Source of the DNA: DASRRB01 sp036732755
GTDB taxonomy: Bacteria; Planctomycetota; B15-G4; SIAN01
Length of the DNA: 6,196 bases
Direction: 5' to 3'
Assembly (NCBI GenBank): GCA_036732755.1
Contig: DAINBU010000196.1
Coordinates: forward strand, 1 to 6,196
The notes under the pieces were generated by a model that was given only the letters and a program-made list of their open reading frames with translations, ran no database searches and was not told the origin of the DNA. Below, one piece after another: positions 1 through 6,196 of the stretch. Every line of letters starts with the position of its first letter. The first letter of the stretch is position 1. Both the position numbers and the translations under genes were made by a program.

Positions 1-708
1 GCGCGCGTCGGCGACGTGGCGCGCGCGGTCGGCCGCGAGCGAGCTCGCGTGCGAATGGATCACGACCGACTCGGGCTCGTAGACGAGCGTCCCCCCGGCG
101 CGCACCACCCGCTCGCCCCACGCGAGGTCCTCGCCGAAGTCGATCACCGGGAAGGGCGCGCGCTCGAACGTCTCGCGGCGCACGCAGCTCGCGACGTTGT
201 TGAAGTGGAAGAGGATGCGCCGGTCGAGCGGCGCGAGGCGCGCGATCTCCGCGGCGGTCGCGCGCTTGACCTGGCGCGCGCGCGAGTAGACCAGGTCGTC
301 GCGCACCTGGCGGTCGACCAGCGGCGAGCAGCGCGGCCGCGGGACGACGCGGCTGTAGGCGCCGGCCGCCGCCTCGCGCTCCTGCGCGTCGATGAGCGTG
401 GACAGCCAGCGCTCGTTGGCCGGGAGCGCGTCCTGCGTGAGGAACGCGACGAAGCGGCCGCGCGCGAGCGCCGCGCCCACGTTGCGCGTGTGGCCGTGGT
501 TGAAGGTCGAGCGCACGATGCGGCGCACGCGCGCGCCGGCCTCCCGCGCGAGCTCGACCGTCCGGTCGCGGCTTTCACTATCGAGCACGATCAGCTCGAC
601 TTCGCCCACGCCCGCCTGCGCGCGCACCGCCGCGAGCGTGTGCGTGAACTCCGGCCCGGCGTCGAGCGTCGGGATCACGACCGAAGCGAGCGGCGCCGCT
701 CCGCTCAC
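1..708 (-). CDS. GT2 family glycosyltransferase, rhamnosyltransferase-like (3' partial)
   Basis: Probable inverting GT-A glycosyltransferase moving a sugar from a nucleotide donor onto a growing surface polysaccharide at the cytoplasmic face of the inner membrane. The 236 codons visible begin at a GTG and run open to the window edge, so the C-terminus is missing. Seen: an N-terminal nucleotide-binding strand (VVIPTLDAG, residues 10-18), a LDSESRDRT motif (42-50), FNHGHTRNVG (69-78), FLTQDALP (89-96), an acidic GEDLAWG motif (192-198, candidate catalytic acid) and a late VIHSHA (216-221). The combination of the FNHG.TRN motif, the TQDA motif and the HSH motif is typical of the RfbF-like rhamnosyltransferase subgroup of GT2; donor and acceptor are inferred only at family level. 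The GTG start is supported by a GGAGG five bases upstream and by its overlap with the stop of the preceding dehydrogenase gene, implying translational coupling. Confidence 0.9.
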   Translation of the reverse strand, partial: MSGAAPLASVVIPTLDAGPEFTHTLAAVRAQAGVGEVELIVLDSESRDRTVELAREAGARVRRIVRSTFNHGHTRNVGAALARGRFVAFLTQDALPANERWLSTLIDAQEREAAAGAYSRVVPRPRCSPLVDRQVRDDLVYSRARQVKRATAAEIARLAPLDRRILFHFNNVASCVRRETFERAPFPVIDFGEDLAWGERVVRAGGTLVYEPESVVIHSHASSLAADRARHVADAR

Positions 709-1829
709 GCAGGCCTCCGCGCCCCGAGCGAGCGCACCTCGGCGAGCGCGACCTCGCGCCCCTCGCGGGCCGAGAGGTAGATCACCGCGAGGATCTCGGA
801 AAACGCGACGCCGGTCGCCACGTCGGACAGCCCCACCTGCGCCTGCGCGCCGCCGAGCATGGCGCGCACGAACTCGCGCGCCGGCACCAGCGTCGGCTGG
901 ACGAAGCGCTTGGCGTCGACCTCGACCAGCTCGCCGCGCCGGTCCTCGTAGAGCTCGGCGACGAACTCGTAGGTGTGGTCGAGGTTGCGGTGGACGGCGC
1001 CGCCGCGCACGCCGAGCGTGCGCGTCAGCATCACCTCGCGGCGGCCGCTGTTCTCGGCCCAGCTCGTTTCGAAGACGACGCTCGCGCCGCCGGCGCAGCG
1101 CAGGATCCCGCCGCCGAACTCCTCGACGTCGTACTTCGCGCCGACCAGCCGGCGGCCGAGGCGGCCGTGCGCGAAGGCGGCGACGCGCTCGACCGCCGGC
1201 TCGCCGAGGAACCAGAGCGCGAGGTCGATGCGGTGCACGCCGAGGTCGATGACCGGCCCGCCGCCGCTGCGCGCGGCCGTGAAGAACCACTGCGCCCAGG
1301 TCGGGATGCCGCGCGTGCGCGCCCAGTAGGTCGAGGAGTGGTAGAGGTCGCCGCAGCGGCCGCTTTCGAGGAAACGCTTGGCGGTGCGCGCGCCCCCCGT
1401 GAAGCGGAACGACAGGTCGAGCATCACGAAGCGGCGCCGCTTCCTCGCCGCCACCGCGATCTCGCGCGCCGCGTCGAGCCGGTGGGCGAGCGGCTTCTCG
1501 CACAGGACGTGGGCGCCCGCCTCGAGCGCCGCGACGGCGACCGGCGCGTGCAGGTCGTTGGGGGTCGCGACGACGACCGCGTCGGGCTTCTCCTTCTCGA
1601 GCATCTCCTCGAATTCGGCGTAGCGCGCCGCGACGCCGAACTCCTCGCCGACGCGGCGCAGGCGGGAGCGATTGTGGTCGCACAGGGCAACGACCTCGGC
1701 GAGCGCCGGCGGCTGCAGCAGCCCGACCACGTGCGAGCGGCCGATGCCGAGGCCGACGACCGCGACGCGCGGAAGGTCGGCGGCGCGCGAGCGCGGGCTC
1801 GCCGGCGGCGCGCCGCGGCGCGGACTCAT
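705..1829 (-). CDS. Gfo/Idh/MocA family NAD(P)-dependent oxidoreductase
   Basis: A complete 374-residue dehydrogenase of the glucose-fructose oxidoreductase / inositol dehydrogenase / MocA family, normal for the family (about 330-400). These enzymes oxidise or reduce a hydroxyl of a sugar, sugar nucleotide or cyclitol with NAD(P). Seen: a Rossmann VAVVGLGIGRSH motif (22-33), an acidic D51 after the second strand, VVVATPNDLH (85-94), the hallmark CEKPLA (110-115), and a GGGPVIDLGVHRIDLALW stretch (189-206) with the usual active-site D195, H199 and D202. The remainder matches the beta-sheet C-terminal substrate domain. The ATG at 1829 gives an N-terminal extension of about 20 mostly charged and proline-rich residues. 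It is preceded by GAGGG at nine bases, so it is preferred over internal starts. The stop overlaps the GT2 start (GTGA), so the two are very likely one operon, suggesting a role in making or modifying the transferred sugar. The exact substrate is not readable. Confidence 0.95.
   Translation of the reverse strand: MSPRRGAPPASPRSRAADLPRVAVVGLGIGRSHVVGLLQPPALAEVVALCDHNRSRLRRVGEEFGVAARYAEFEEMLEKEKPDAVVVATPNDLHAPVAVAALEAGAHVLCEKPLAHRLDAAREIAVAARKRRRFVMLDLSFRFTGGARTAKRFLESGRCGDLYHSSTYWARTRGIPTWAQWFFTAARSGGGPVIDLGVHRIDLALWFLGEPAVERVAAFAHGRLGRRLVGAKYDVEEFGGGILRCAGGASVVFETSWAENSGRREVMLTRTLGVRGGAVHRNLDHTYEFVAELYEDRRGELVEVDAKRFVQPTLVPAREFVRAMLGGAQAQVGLSDVATGVAFSEILAVIYLSAREGREVALAEVRSLGARRPA
714..718 (-). 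promoter_or_regulatory. Ribosome binding site of the GT2 gene
   Basis: On the minus strand this reads GGAGG, five bases before the GTG at 708. It lies inside the last codons of the upstream dehydrogenase gene. It fixes the GTG start and supports coupled translation of the pair. Confidence 0.7.
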
Positions 1830-1961
1830 CGGGGGCGACCCTCGGACGCGCCCGCCCCCGCCCCGTCGTCCGCTGGTCGACTCGCCATCGCCCGTCCGCT
1901 TCGCCACCCGCGTCGACCCGTCCCGGGCCGACCGAAGGGGCGAGGATACCATCGACGATTC
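1830..1961. promoter_or_regulatory. Divergent intergenic region, presumed promoters for both arms
   Basis: These 132 bases separate the divergent dehydrogenase and nth start codons and are the only sizeable non-coding stretch in the window, so promoters for both transcripts should lie here. No convincing -35/-10 pair can be read. GATACC at 1945-1950 is a weak -10 candidate for the rightward arm; it would give a very short leader before the ATG at 1962. Two GTCGAC palindromes with matching flanks (GGTCGAC at 1875-1881 and GTCGACC at 1912-1918) form an inverted pair with 30 bases between them. This could be an operator, but GTCGAC recurs inside genes here, so chance is likely. Role is inferred from gene orientation only. 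Confidence 0.4.
1839..1843 (-). promoter_or_regulatory. Ribosome binding site of the dehydrogenase gene
   Basis: On the minus strand this reads GAGGG, nine bases before the ATG at 1829, and favours that start over later in-frame codons. Confidence 0.5.
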
Positions 1962-2669
1962 ATGAGCCCCGCCCGTGCAGCCCCCGCGAAGCGGCGGCGC
2001 GAGAGCGCCGACGCGAAGCGCTCCCGCGCGCGCTCCATCGCGGCGCGCCTCGGGCGCGAGTACGCCGACGCGACCTGCGCGCTCACCCACGCCGACCCCC
2101 TGCAGCTCCTGATCGCGACGATCCTCTCGGCGCAGTGCACCGACGTGCGCGTCAACCTGGTCACGCCCGGCCTCTTCGCCCGCTACCGCGACGCGCGCGC
2201 CTTCGCGGAGAGCCCGCCGGGCGAGCTCGAGGAGGCGATCCGCTCGACCGGCTTCTTCAACAACAAGGCGAAGAACCTGCGCGGCTGCGCGCGGCGCCTG
2301 GTCGAAAAGCACGGCGGCGCCGTCCCGCGGACCCTCGACGAGCTGCTCGAGCTGCCCGGCGTCGCGCGCAAGACCGCCAACGTCGTCCTCGGCACCGCCT
2401 TCGGGATCGCGGCGGGCGTCGTCGTCGACACCCACGTCGCCCGCATCACGAAGCTGCTCGGGCTGACGCGCGCGACCGACCCGGTGAAGATCGAGCGCGA
2501 CCTGATGGCGCTCCTCCCGAGGGAGGCGTGGATCGATTTCTCGCACCGCCTGATCTGGCACGGGCGGCGGGTCTGCATCGCGCGCCGCCCGCAGTGCGAC
2601 CGCTGCGTCCTCGCCGACCTCTGCCCGTCGGCGGACGTCTCCGCGCGAGTCCGCAAGCGTGGGCGCTGA
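1962..2669 (+). CDS. nth: Endonuclease III, DNA glycosylase / AP lyase
   Basis: Base excision repair enzyme that removes oxidised pyrimidines from DNA and cleaves the abasic site. It has 235 residues; the E. coli enzyme is about 211, and the extra length is an Ala/Arg/Lys-rich N-terminal tail of about 25 residues. Seen: LIATILSAQCTD (50-61), STGFFNNKAKNL (95-106), the helix-hairpin-helix LPGVARKTANVVLG (131-144) with catalytic Lys137, VVDTHVARI (154-162) with catalytic Asp156, and a C-terminal iron-sulfur loop with Cys205, Cys212, Cys215 and Cys221 in the exact C-x6-C-x2-C-x5-C spacing. All catalytic and cluster residues are present, so the enzyme should be functional. The ATG at 1962 is chosen because homology starts shortly after it and the frame further upstream is antisense to the dehydrogenase gene. 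The ribosome site is poor: GAGGA at 1942-1946 is 15 bases away. The next gene starts 31 bases after the stop, so nth probably heads a rightward operon with glycan genes to which it has no obvious functional link. Confidence 0.97.
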   Translation: MSPARAAPAKRRRESADAKRSRARSIAARLGREYADATCALTHADPLQLLIATILSAQCTDVRVNLVTPGLFARYRDARAFAESPPGELEEAIRSTGFFNNKAKNLRGCARRLVEKHGGAVPRTLDELLELPGVARKTANVVLGTAFGIAAGVVVDTHVARITKLLGLTRATDPVKIERDLMALLPREAWIDFSHRLIWHGRRVCIARRPQCDRCVLADLCPSADVSARVRKRGR

Positions 2670-2681
2670 GGCGGGCGCCGC

Positions 2682-2687
2682 GAGGAG
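2682..2687 (+). promoter_or_regulatory. Candidate ribosome binding site of the kinase/GT fusion gene
   Basis: GAGGAG lies 13 bases before the ATG at 2701, and a second GAGG at 2697-2700 directly abuts it. Neither spacing is ideal. Together they favour the ATG at 2701 over an in-frame GTG at 2659, which overlaps the nth stop and has no purine-rich site upstream. Confidence 0.4.
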
Positions 2688-2700
2688 AGCCGCGACGAGG

Positions 2701-5700
2701 ATGCAGGAGCGGAGCGACGAGTTCGTGGCGTTCGTCGACGGCGCGGGCCGTCGCTGGCGCGTCGCGCGCGCGTTCGCCGGTCCGCTGCGGCGCGCGCTCT
2801 CGGGATGGGTCGAGGCCGACGCGCCGCCGGCGGCGGCGACGGACGTCGTCGCGCTCAAGCGGTCGAGCCGGCGCGACGTCTACGCGCTGACCGCCGACGG
2901 CGCGCCGCCGCTCGTGCTCAAGCGCTACCCGCCGCGCGCCGGCCTGTTCGGCCGCGCGCGTGACCTCGTCGCGACGCGCGCGTTCGCCGAGTTCCGCGGC
3001 GCGCGGCGGCTGCTCGACGAGGGGCTCGCGGTCGCGCGGCCGCTCGCCGTCGTCGAGCCGCCCTACGGCCGCTCCGACGCGCCCGCCTGGCTCGCTTCGA
3101 CGCGCATCGTCGGCGCGCTCCCGCTCGGGACGCTGCTCGAGCAGCGCTTCGTGATGGGCGACGAGTCGAAGGCCAAGTTCGCGCTGGCGCGCCGCGCGCT
3201 CGACCTGCTGCGCGCGCTGCACGAGGCGGGCTTCTGGCACCGCGACTTCCACGGCGGGAACCTGCTGCTGCGCGAGGCGGAGGGGCCCGCGGGCGTGCTC
3301 CACCTGATCGACCTCCACGCGATGTGGGAGATCGGGAGCGTGCCGGCCGCGCTGCGCGCGCGCGACGTCGCCGACTTCCTCCACTCGCTGCGCTACGCCT
3401 TCGACGACGCCGAGGCCGCGGCGCTCGCGTCGGAGGCGCCGCGCTGGGAGCTCGACGCGGGGCGCCTCCTCGCGGCGCTGCAGGCGCGGCGGCGCGTCCA
3501 CGCGCGCAGCCGCGGCGCGCGCGCCTTCGTGCCGAGCTCGCAGTTCGCGCAGGAGCCGTTCGGCGGCGGCCGCGCCAGCCGCGACCGCTCGCTGCCGGCG
3601 GAGGAGCTCGGCGAGTTGCTCGCTCGCCACGCGCGGGCGTGCGCCGGCCAGGTCGCGGGCGCGTTGCGGATCGGGGCGCGCAGCCGGCTGAGCGAGCTCG
3701 CGCTCGCCGACGGCAAAGGCGTGGTCGTGAAGGAGTTCCTGGGCGGCGGCGCGCGGCGGCGCGCGCGGTCGGCGTTCCAGCACGCGGTCGCGGCGCGCGC
3801 GCGCGACCTTCCGACGGCCGCGCCGCTCGCGTGCGTGCGGGGGCTCGAGGACGGCAGCGCATTCTTTGTCGCGGAGCGCGTGGCCGATGCGGTCCCGCTC
3901 CATCTGGCGGCCCTGGACTCCGGGTGGACGGCCGACCGCGCTGCCGTCGCGGCGGTGGCGCGCGAGCTCCTCGCCTTCTTCGAGCGACTCGTCGTGCGCC
4001 GCTTCGTCCACAAGGACCTCTCGCCCAAGAACCTCCTCCTGGTCGCGGGCGCCTCCGTCCCGCCGCGCCTCGTCCTGGTCGACCTCGAGGACGCGCGGCC
4101 CGGACGGGCGTGGTCGCGCCGCCGGCTCGAGAAGGCGCTCGCGCAGATCGGCGACGTGCCGGAACGCGTCTTCTCGCGCGCCGATCGGCTGCGCTGGCTC
4201 GCCGAGCTCGCGGAGCGGCTCGACCTCGGCGGGAGCGCGGCGGCGTGGGCGCGCGCGACCGCGGCGCGGCTGGCGCGGCGGCGGAAGCTGCGCGCGCAGC
4301 AGCTGCCGGAGCTCTCGGGCGAGCCGCCGCGCACGCTCCACCTCTTCGGCAACTGGAAGTGGACCGGGCCGGCCGATCCGGCGGTCGCGTTGGCGCAGTC
4401 GCTCGCGCCGGGCGCGACGCTCCTGCTCGGGCGCTGCCCCCACGCCGACCTCGGGCAGCCGGTCGCGGAGCGGGCGGCGGCGCGCGGCGTGCCCTTCGAG
4501 CTCTCCGATTCGCTGCAGAAGCACTGGAACCCGCTGCGCACCGCGGCGGCGGCGGCCGACGTCGTCGCGCGCGCGCGGGCGCTGCGGCCCGCGGTCGTCC
4601 ACGTCCACCTCGACGCCGACCACGCGGCGGCGGCGCGCGCGGCCGATGCGCTCGCCGCGCGGCCCGCGCTGGTGCGCTTCGTCCACGAGGCGGGGCCGCA
4701 TGCGGCGCGCTCGCGCCGACTCCTCGTCCAGCGCGCCGAGCTCGTGTTCACGCCGACGCGCGGGATCGCGCGCGCGCTCGAGGGCGAGCTGCGCTGGCCG
4801 GCCGGAGCGGTCGGGACGATCGAGACGGGCGTCGACCTCGCGCGCTTCGCCGGCGACGCGGAGAGCCGCGCCCGCGGCCGCGCGCGCCTCGGGCTGGCGG
4901 CGGACGACGTCGTCTTCGGGATCGTCGCGCGCATCCAGACGCACCGGCGCTGGGACCTGCTGCTCGAGGCGTGGCGCGAGCTCGCGGCGCTGCCGCGTCC
5001 GCCCAAGCTCGTGATCCTGGGCCGCGGCACGCAGCAGGAGGAGCTCGCGCACGAGCCGGTGCGGCGGTTCGGTCTGCAGTCGCTCGTCCTGCTGCCCGGA
5101 TACCAGGAGGGCGCGGCGTACGTCGACGCGCTGGCGGCGTGCGACGCCGGCCTCTTCCTCGTGCCGGGCACCGACGTCTCGTGCCGCGCGGTGCGCGAGT
5201 GGATGGCCGCCGGCCGCGGTGTGTTCGCGACGAAGCGGCCGCCGCTTCCCGAGCTCGTGACCGACGGCCGCGACGGCCGGCTCTTCGACGAGAGCGCCCC
5301 CGCGCTCGCGGCCGCGGTGCGCGAGTGGATCGAGCCGGAGCGGCTGCGCCGCGGCGGCGAGCAGGCGCTCGCGACGGCGCGGCGGCGCTTCGATCCGCGC
5401 CGCGTCGCCGCGCACGCGCGTGCGTTCGACCGCATGGCGCTGCTCGCGCTGCCGGGGATGGCGGCGCACTGGCGCGGCAAAGCGCGCGTGGTCGCGGCCG
5501 TCCGGCCGGGGTCGCTCGCGACCCTTCTTGACGATTTCGCGCGGGACGGCGGGTCCGCGGACGAAGTGGTCGCCTTCGACCCGGCGCGCAGCCGCGACGC
5601 GGTCCTCGACCTCTTCGCGCTGCTCGCGGCGACGGCGGCGCGGCGCGTCTGCGTCGACGCCGGTGGCGACTGGCTCGATGCGACGGTGGAGCGCGAGCTC

Positions 5701-5775
5701 GCGCGCCGGTCGATCGAGCGGACCGTCGTTGCCGCCGGGAACGGCGGCGCCGCCGAAGTCGCGCCGCGGCCGTGA
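2701..5775 (+). CDS. Fusion protein: two WaaP-like LPS kinase domains, GT4 glycosyltransferase, unassigned tail
   Basis: A 1024-residue protein with four parts; no signal peptide or membrane segment is visible, so it should be cytoplasmic. Kinase 1 (about 30-260): Lys74 in LVLKRY, HRDFHGGN (180-187, Asp182 and Asn187), and LIDLH (202-206, Asp204), close to the IDLHRAQ motif of heptose kinase WaaP. Kinase 2 (about 300-525): Lys344 in VVVKEF, HKDLSPKN (437-444, Asp439 and Asn444), Asp461 in LVDLEDA, then a RADRLRWLAEL-type segment usual in Kdo/heptose kinases. GT4 part (about 544-912): VVHVHLD (632-638), IETGVDLARF (707-716), VARIQTHRRWD (742-752), VILGRG (771-776), and a donor-site acidic pair of D-x7-E form (Asp825, Glu833) where E-x7-E is usual. 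The last 109 residues are unassigned. Inferred role: phosphorylation and glycosylation of an LPS core or similar lipid-linked sugar. WaaP-type kinases and GT4 enzymes normally occur as separate proteins. GTG at 2659 is an alternative start (14 residues longer). The stop overlaps the next start as GTGA. Confidence 0.85.
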   Translation: MQERSDEFVAFVDGAGRRWRVARAFAGPLRRALSGWVEADAPPAAATDVVALKRSSRRDVYALTADGAPPLVLKRYPPRAGLFGRARDLVATRAFAEFRGARRLLDEGLAVARPLAVVEPPYGRSDAPAWLASTRIVGALPLGTLLEQRFVMGDESKAKFALARRALDLLRALHEAGFWHRDFHGGNLLLREAEGPAGVLHLIDLHAMWEIGSVPAALRARDVADFLHSLRYAFDDAEAAALASEAPRWELDAGRLLAALQARRRVHARSRGARAFVPSSQFAQEPFGGGRASRDRSLPAEELGELLARHARACAGQVAGALRIGARSRLSELALADGKGVVVKEFLGGGARRRARSAFQHAVAARARDLPTAAPLACVRGLEDGSAFFVAERVADAVPLHLAALDSGWTADRAAVAAVARELLAFFERLVVRRFVHKDLSPKNLLLVAGASVPPRLVLVDLEDARPGRAWSRRRLEKALAQIGDVPERVFSRADRLRWLAELAERLDLGGSAAAWARATAARLARRRKLRAQQLPELSGEPPRTLHLFGNWKWTGPADPAVALAQSLAPGATLLLGRCPHADLGQPVAERAAARGVPFELSDSLQKHWNPLRTAAAAADVVARARALRPAVVHVHLDADHAAAARAADALAARPALVRFVHEAGPHAARSRRLLVQRAELVFTPTRGIARALEGELRWPAGAVGTIETGVDLARFAGDAESRARGRARLGLAADDVVFGIVARIQTHRRWDLLLEAWRELAALPRPPKLVILGRGTQQEELAHEPVRRFGLQSLVLLPGYQEGAAYVDALAACDAGLFLVPGTDVSCRAVREWMAAGRGVFATKRPPLPELVTDGRDGRLFDESAPALAAAVREWIEPERLRRGGEQALATARRRFDPRRVAAHARAFDRMALLALPGMAAHWRGKARVVAAVRPGSLATLLDDFARDGGSADEVVAFDPARSRDAVLDLFALLAATAARRVCVDAGGDWLDATVERELARRSIERTVVAAGNGGAAEVAPRP

Positions 5776-6196
5776 CGGCGCCCGCGGTCGTCTGGTCGCC
5801 GCGCTACTCGTTCGACTGGCCCGACCACGTCTTCCCGACCTCGAAGTACCGGCTCGCCTTCGCGGCGCTGCGTGCGGAGGGGCTCGCCGACGCCGACTGG
5901 ATCGAGCCGGGACGCATCGCGCGTGACGACCTGCTGCTCGCGCACACACGCCGCTTCGTCGCGGAGATCGAGCGGCTCACGGCCGATCCGGCGCGCGTCG
6001 TCGAGCGCTACGAGATCCCGCTGTCGCGCGGTGTCGTCGAGGCGGTCGAGTTCCACTGCGAGGGGACGCGGCGCGCCGTCCTCGCGGCGCTCGAGCGCGG
6101 CGCTGTGCTCAATCTCGGCGGCGGCTTCCACCACGCCTTCGCCGACCGCGGCGAGGGCTTCTGCCTATGGAACGACGTCGTCGTCGCGCTGCGCGC
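5772..6196 (+). CDS. Histone deacetylase-fold amidohydrolase (3' partial)
   Basis: N-terminal 141 codons of a zinc-dependent deacetylase of the HDAC / acetoin utilisation / acetylpolyamine amidohydrolase superfamily; the frame is open to the window end. Seen: WSPRYSFDW near the N-terminus (8-16), HVFPTSKYRL (19-28, typical of the short bacterial and class IV-like branch), LLAHTRRFV (55-63, matching the conserved L..H...Y region), and NLGGGFHHAFADRGEGFC (114-131) with the tandem His120-His121 dyad, then WNDVVVAL (133-140). The zinc-binding Asp/His/Asp residues and the catalytic Tyr normally lie further on and are not visible. A full protein would be about 300 residues. The GTG at 5772 overlaps the stop of the fusion gene as GTGA and is placed exactly where homology begins; no clear Shine-Dalgarno precedes it, so reinitiation after the upstream gene is likely. 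The natural substrate is unknown; bacterial members hydrolyse acetylated amines such as polyamines. A link to the surface glycan is only contextual. Confidence 0.9.
   Translation, partial: MTAPAVVWSPRYSFDWPDHVFPTSKYRLAFAALRAEGLADADWIEPGRIARDDLLLAHTRRFVAEIERLTADPARVVERYEIPLSRGVVEAVEFHCEGTRRAVLAALERGAVLNLGGGFHHAFADRGEGFCLWNDVVVALR

Noticed and set aside
16..780. Plus-strand open frame opposite the GT2 gene
   Set aside because: Composition is Arg/Ala/Asp-rich shadow, and the minus strand encodes a clear GT2 enzyme with ordered motifs.
975..1961. A long upstream extension of the nth frame on the plus strand
   Set aside because: This part is antisense to the dehydrogenase gene and has no endonuclease III homology; the real start is the ATG at 1962.
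2670..2700. Possible terminator between nth and the fusion gene
   Set aside because: The 31 bases contain no stable stem followed by a T-run; read-through is more likely.
1830..2858. An upstream extension of the dehydrogenase frame on the minus strand
   Set aside because: It runs antisense through nth with low-complexity translation; Rossmann homology begins only after the ATG at 1829.
3324..5531. A plus-strand frame of over 700 codons overlapping the fusion gene in another phase
   Set aside because: Almost entirely Arg/Ala/Gly/Pro; it is the out-of-frame reading of the fusion gene.
2446..5949. A minus-strand open frame of more than 1100 codons antisense to nth, the kinase/GT fusion and the deacetylase
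   Set aside because: Its translation is low-complexity Arg/Ala/Glu/Pro-rich without any domain motif, while the opposite strand carries three clear protein families. Long antisense frames are expected in DNA this GC-rich because stop codons are rare.
3393..6134. A second minus-strand open frame of more than 900 codons over the same region
   Set aside because: Arg/Ser/Ala-rich shadow translation with no recognisable motifs; same cause as above.

Overview
The window is very GC-rich DNA, roughly three quarters G+C by eye. Codons end almost always in G or C, so long spurious open frames run on both strands. The gene content (LPS-core-type sugar kinases and surface glycan glycosyltransferases) points to a Gram-negative, LPS-making bacterium. 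The phylum cannot be settled from sequence reading; a high-GC proteobacterial, myxobacterial or related environmental lineage would fit.

Five genes fill nearly the whole window and are arranged divergently around a 132-base intergenic region (1830-1961). The leftward arm holds a Gfo/Idh/MocA-family dehydrogenase (705-1829, complete), followed by a GT2 rhamnosyltransferase-like glycosyltransferase (1-708, C-terminus cut by the window edge). Their stop and start overlap as GTGA. The rightward arm holds endonuclease III, nth (1962-2669), then a 1024-residue fusion of two WaaP-like LPS kinase domains, a GT4 glycosyltransferase and an unassigned tail (2701-5775). It ends in a histone-deacetylase-fold amidohydrolase (from 5772, cut by the window end), again joined by a GTGA overlap.

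The likely theme is synthesis and decoration of a surface glycan such as LPS core or O-antigen. The dehydrogenase would alter a sugar or sugar nucleotide, the GT2 enzyme would transfer a sugar, and the fusion protein could both phosphorylate and glycosylate a core sugar. The deacetylase-like protein may act on an acetylated amine in the same or a linked pathway. Nth is a DNA repair housekeeping gene that appears to head the rightward transcript. The most unusual element is the kinase-kinase-GT4-tail polypeptide. No RNA gene, CRISPR array, insertion sequence or convincing terminator was seen.
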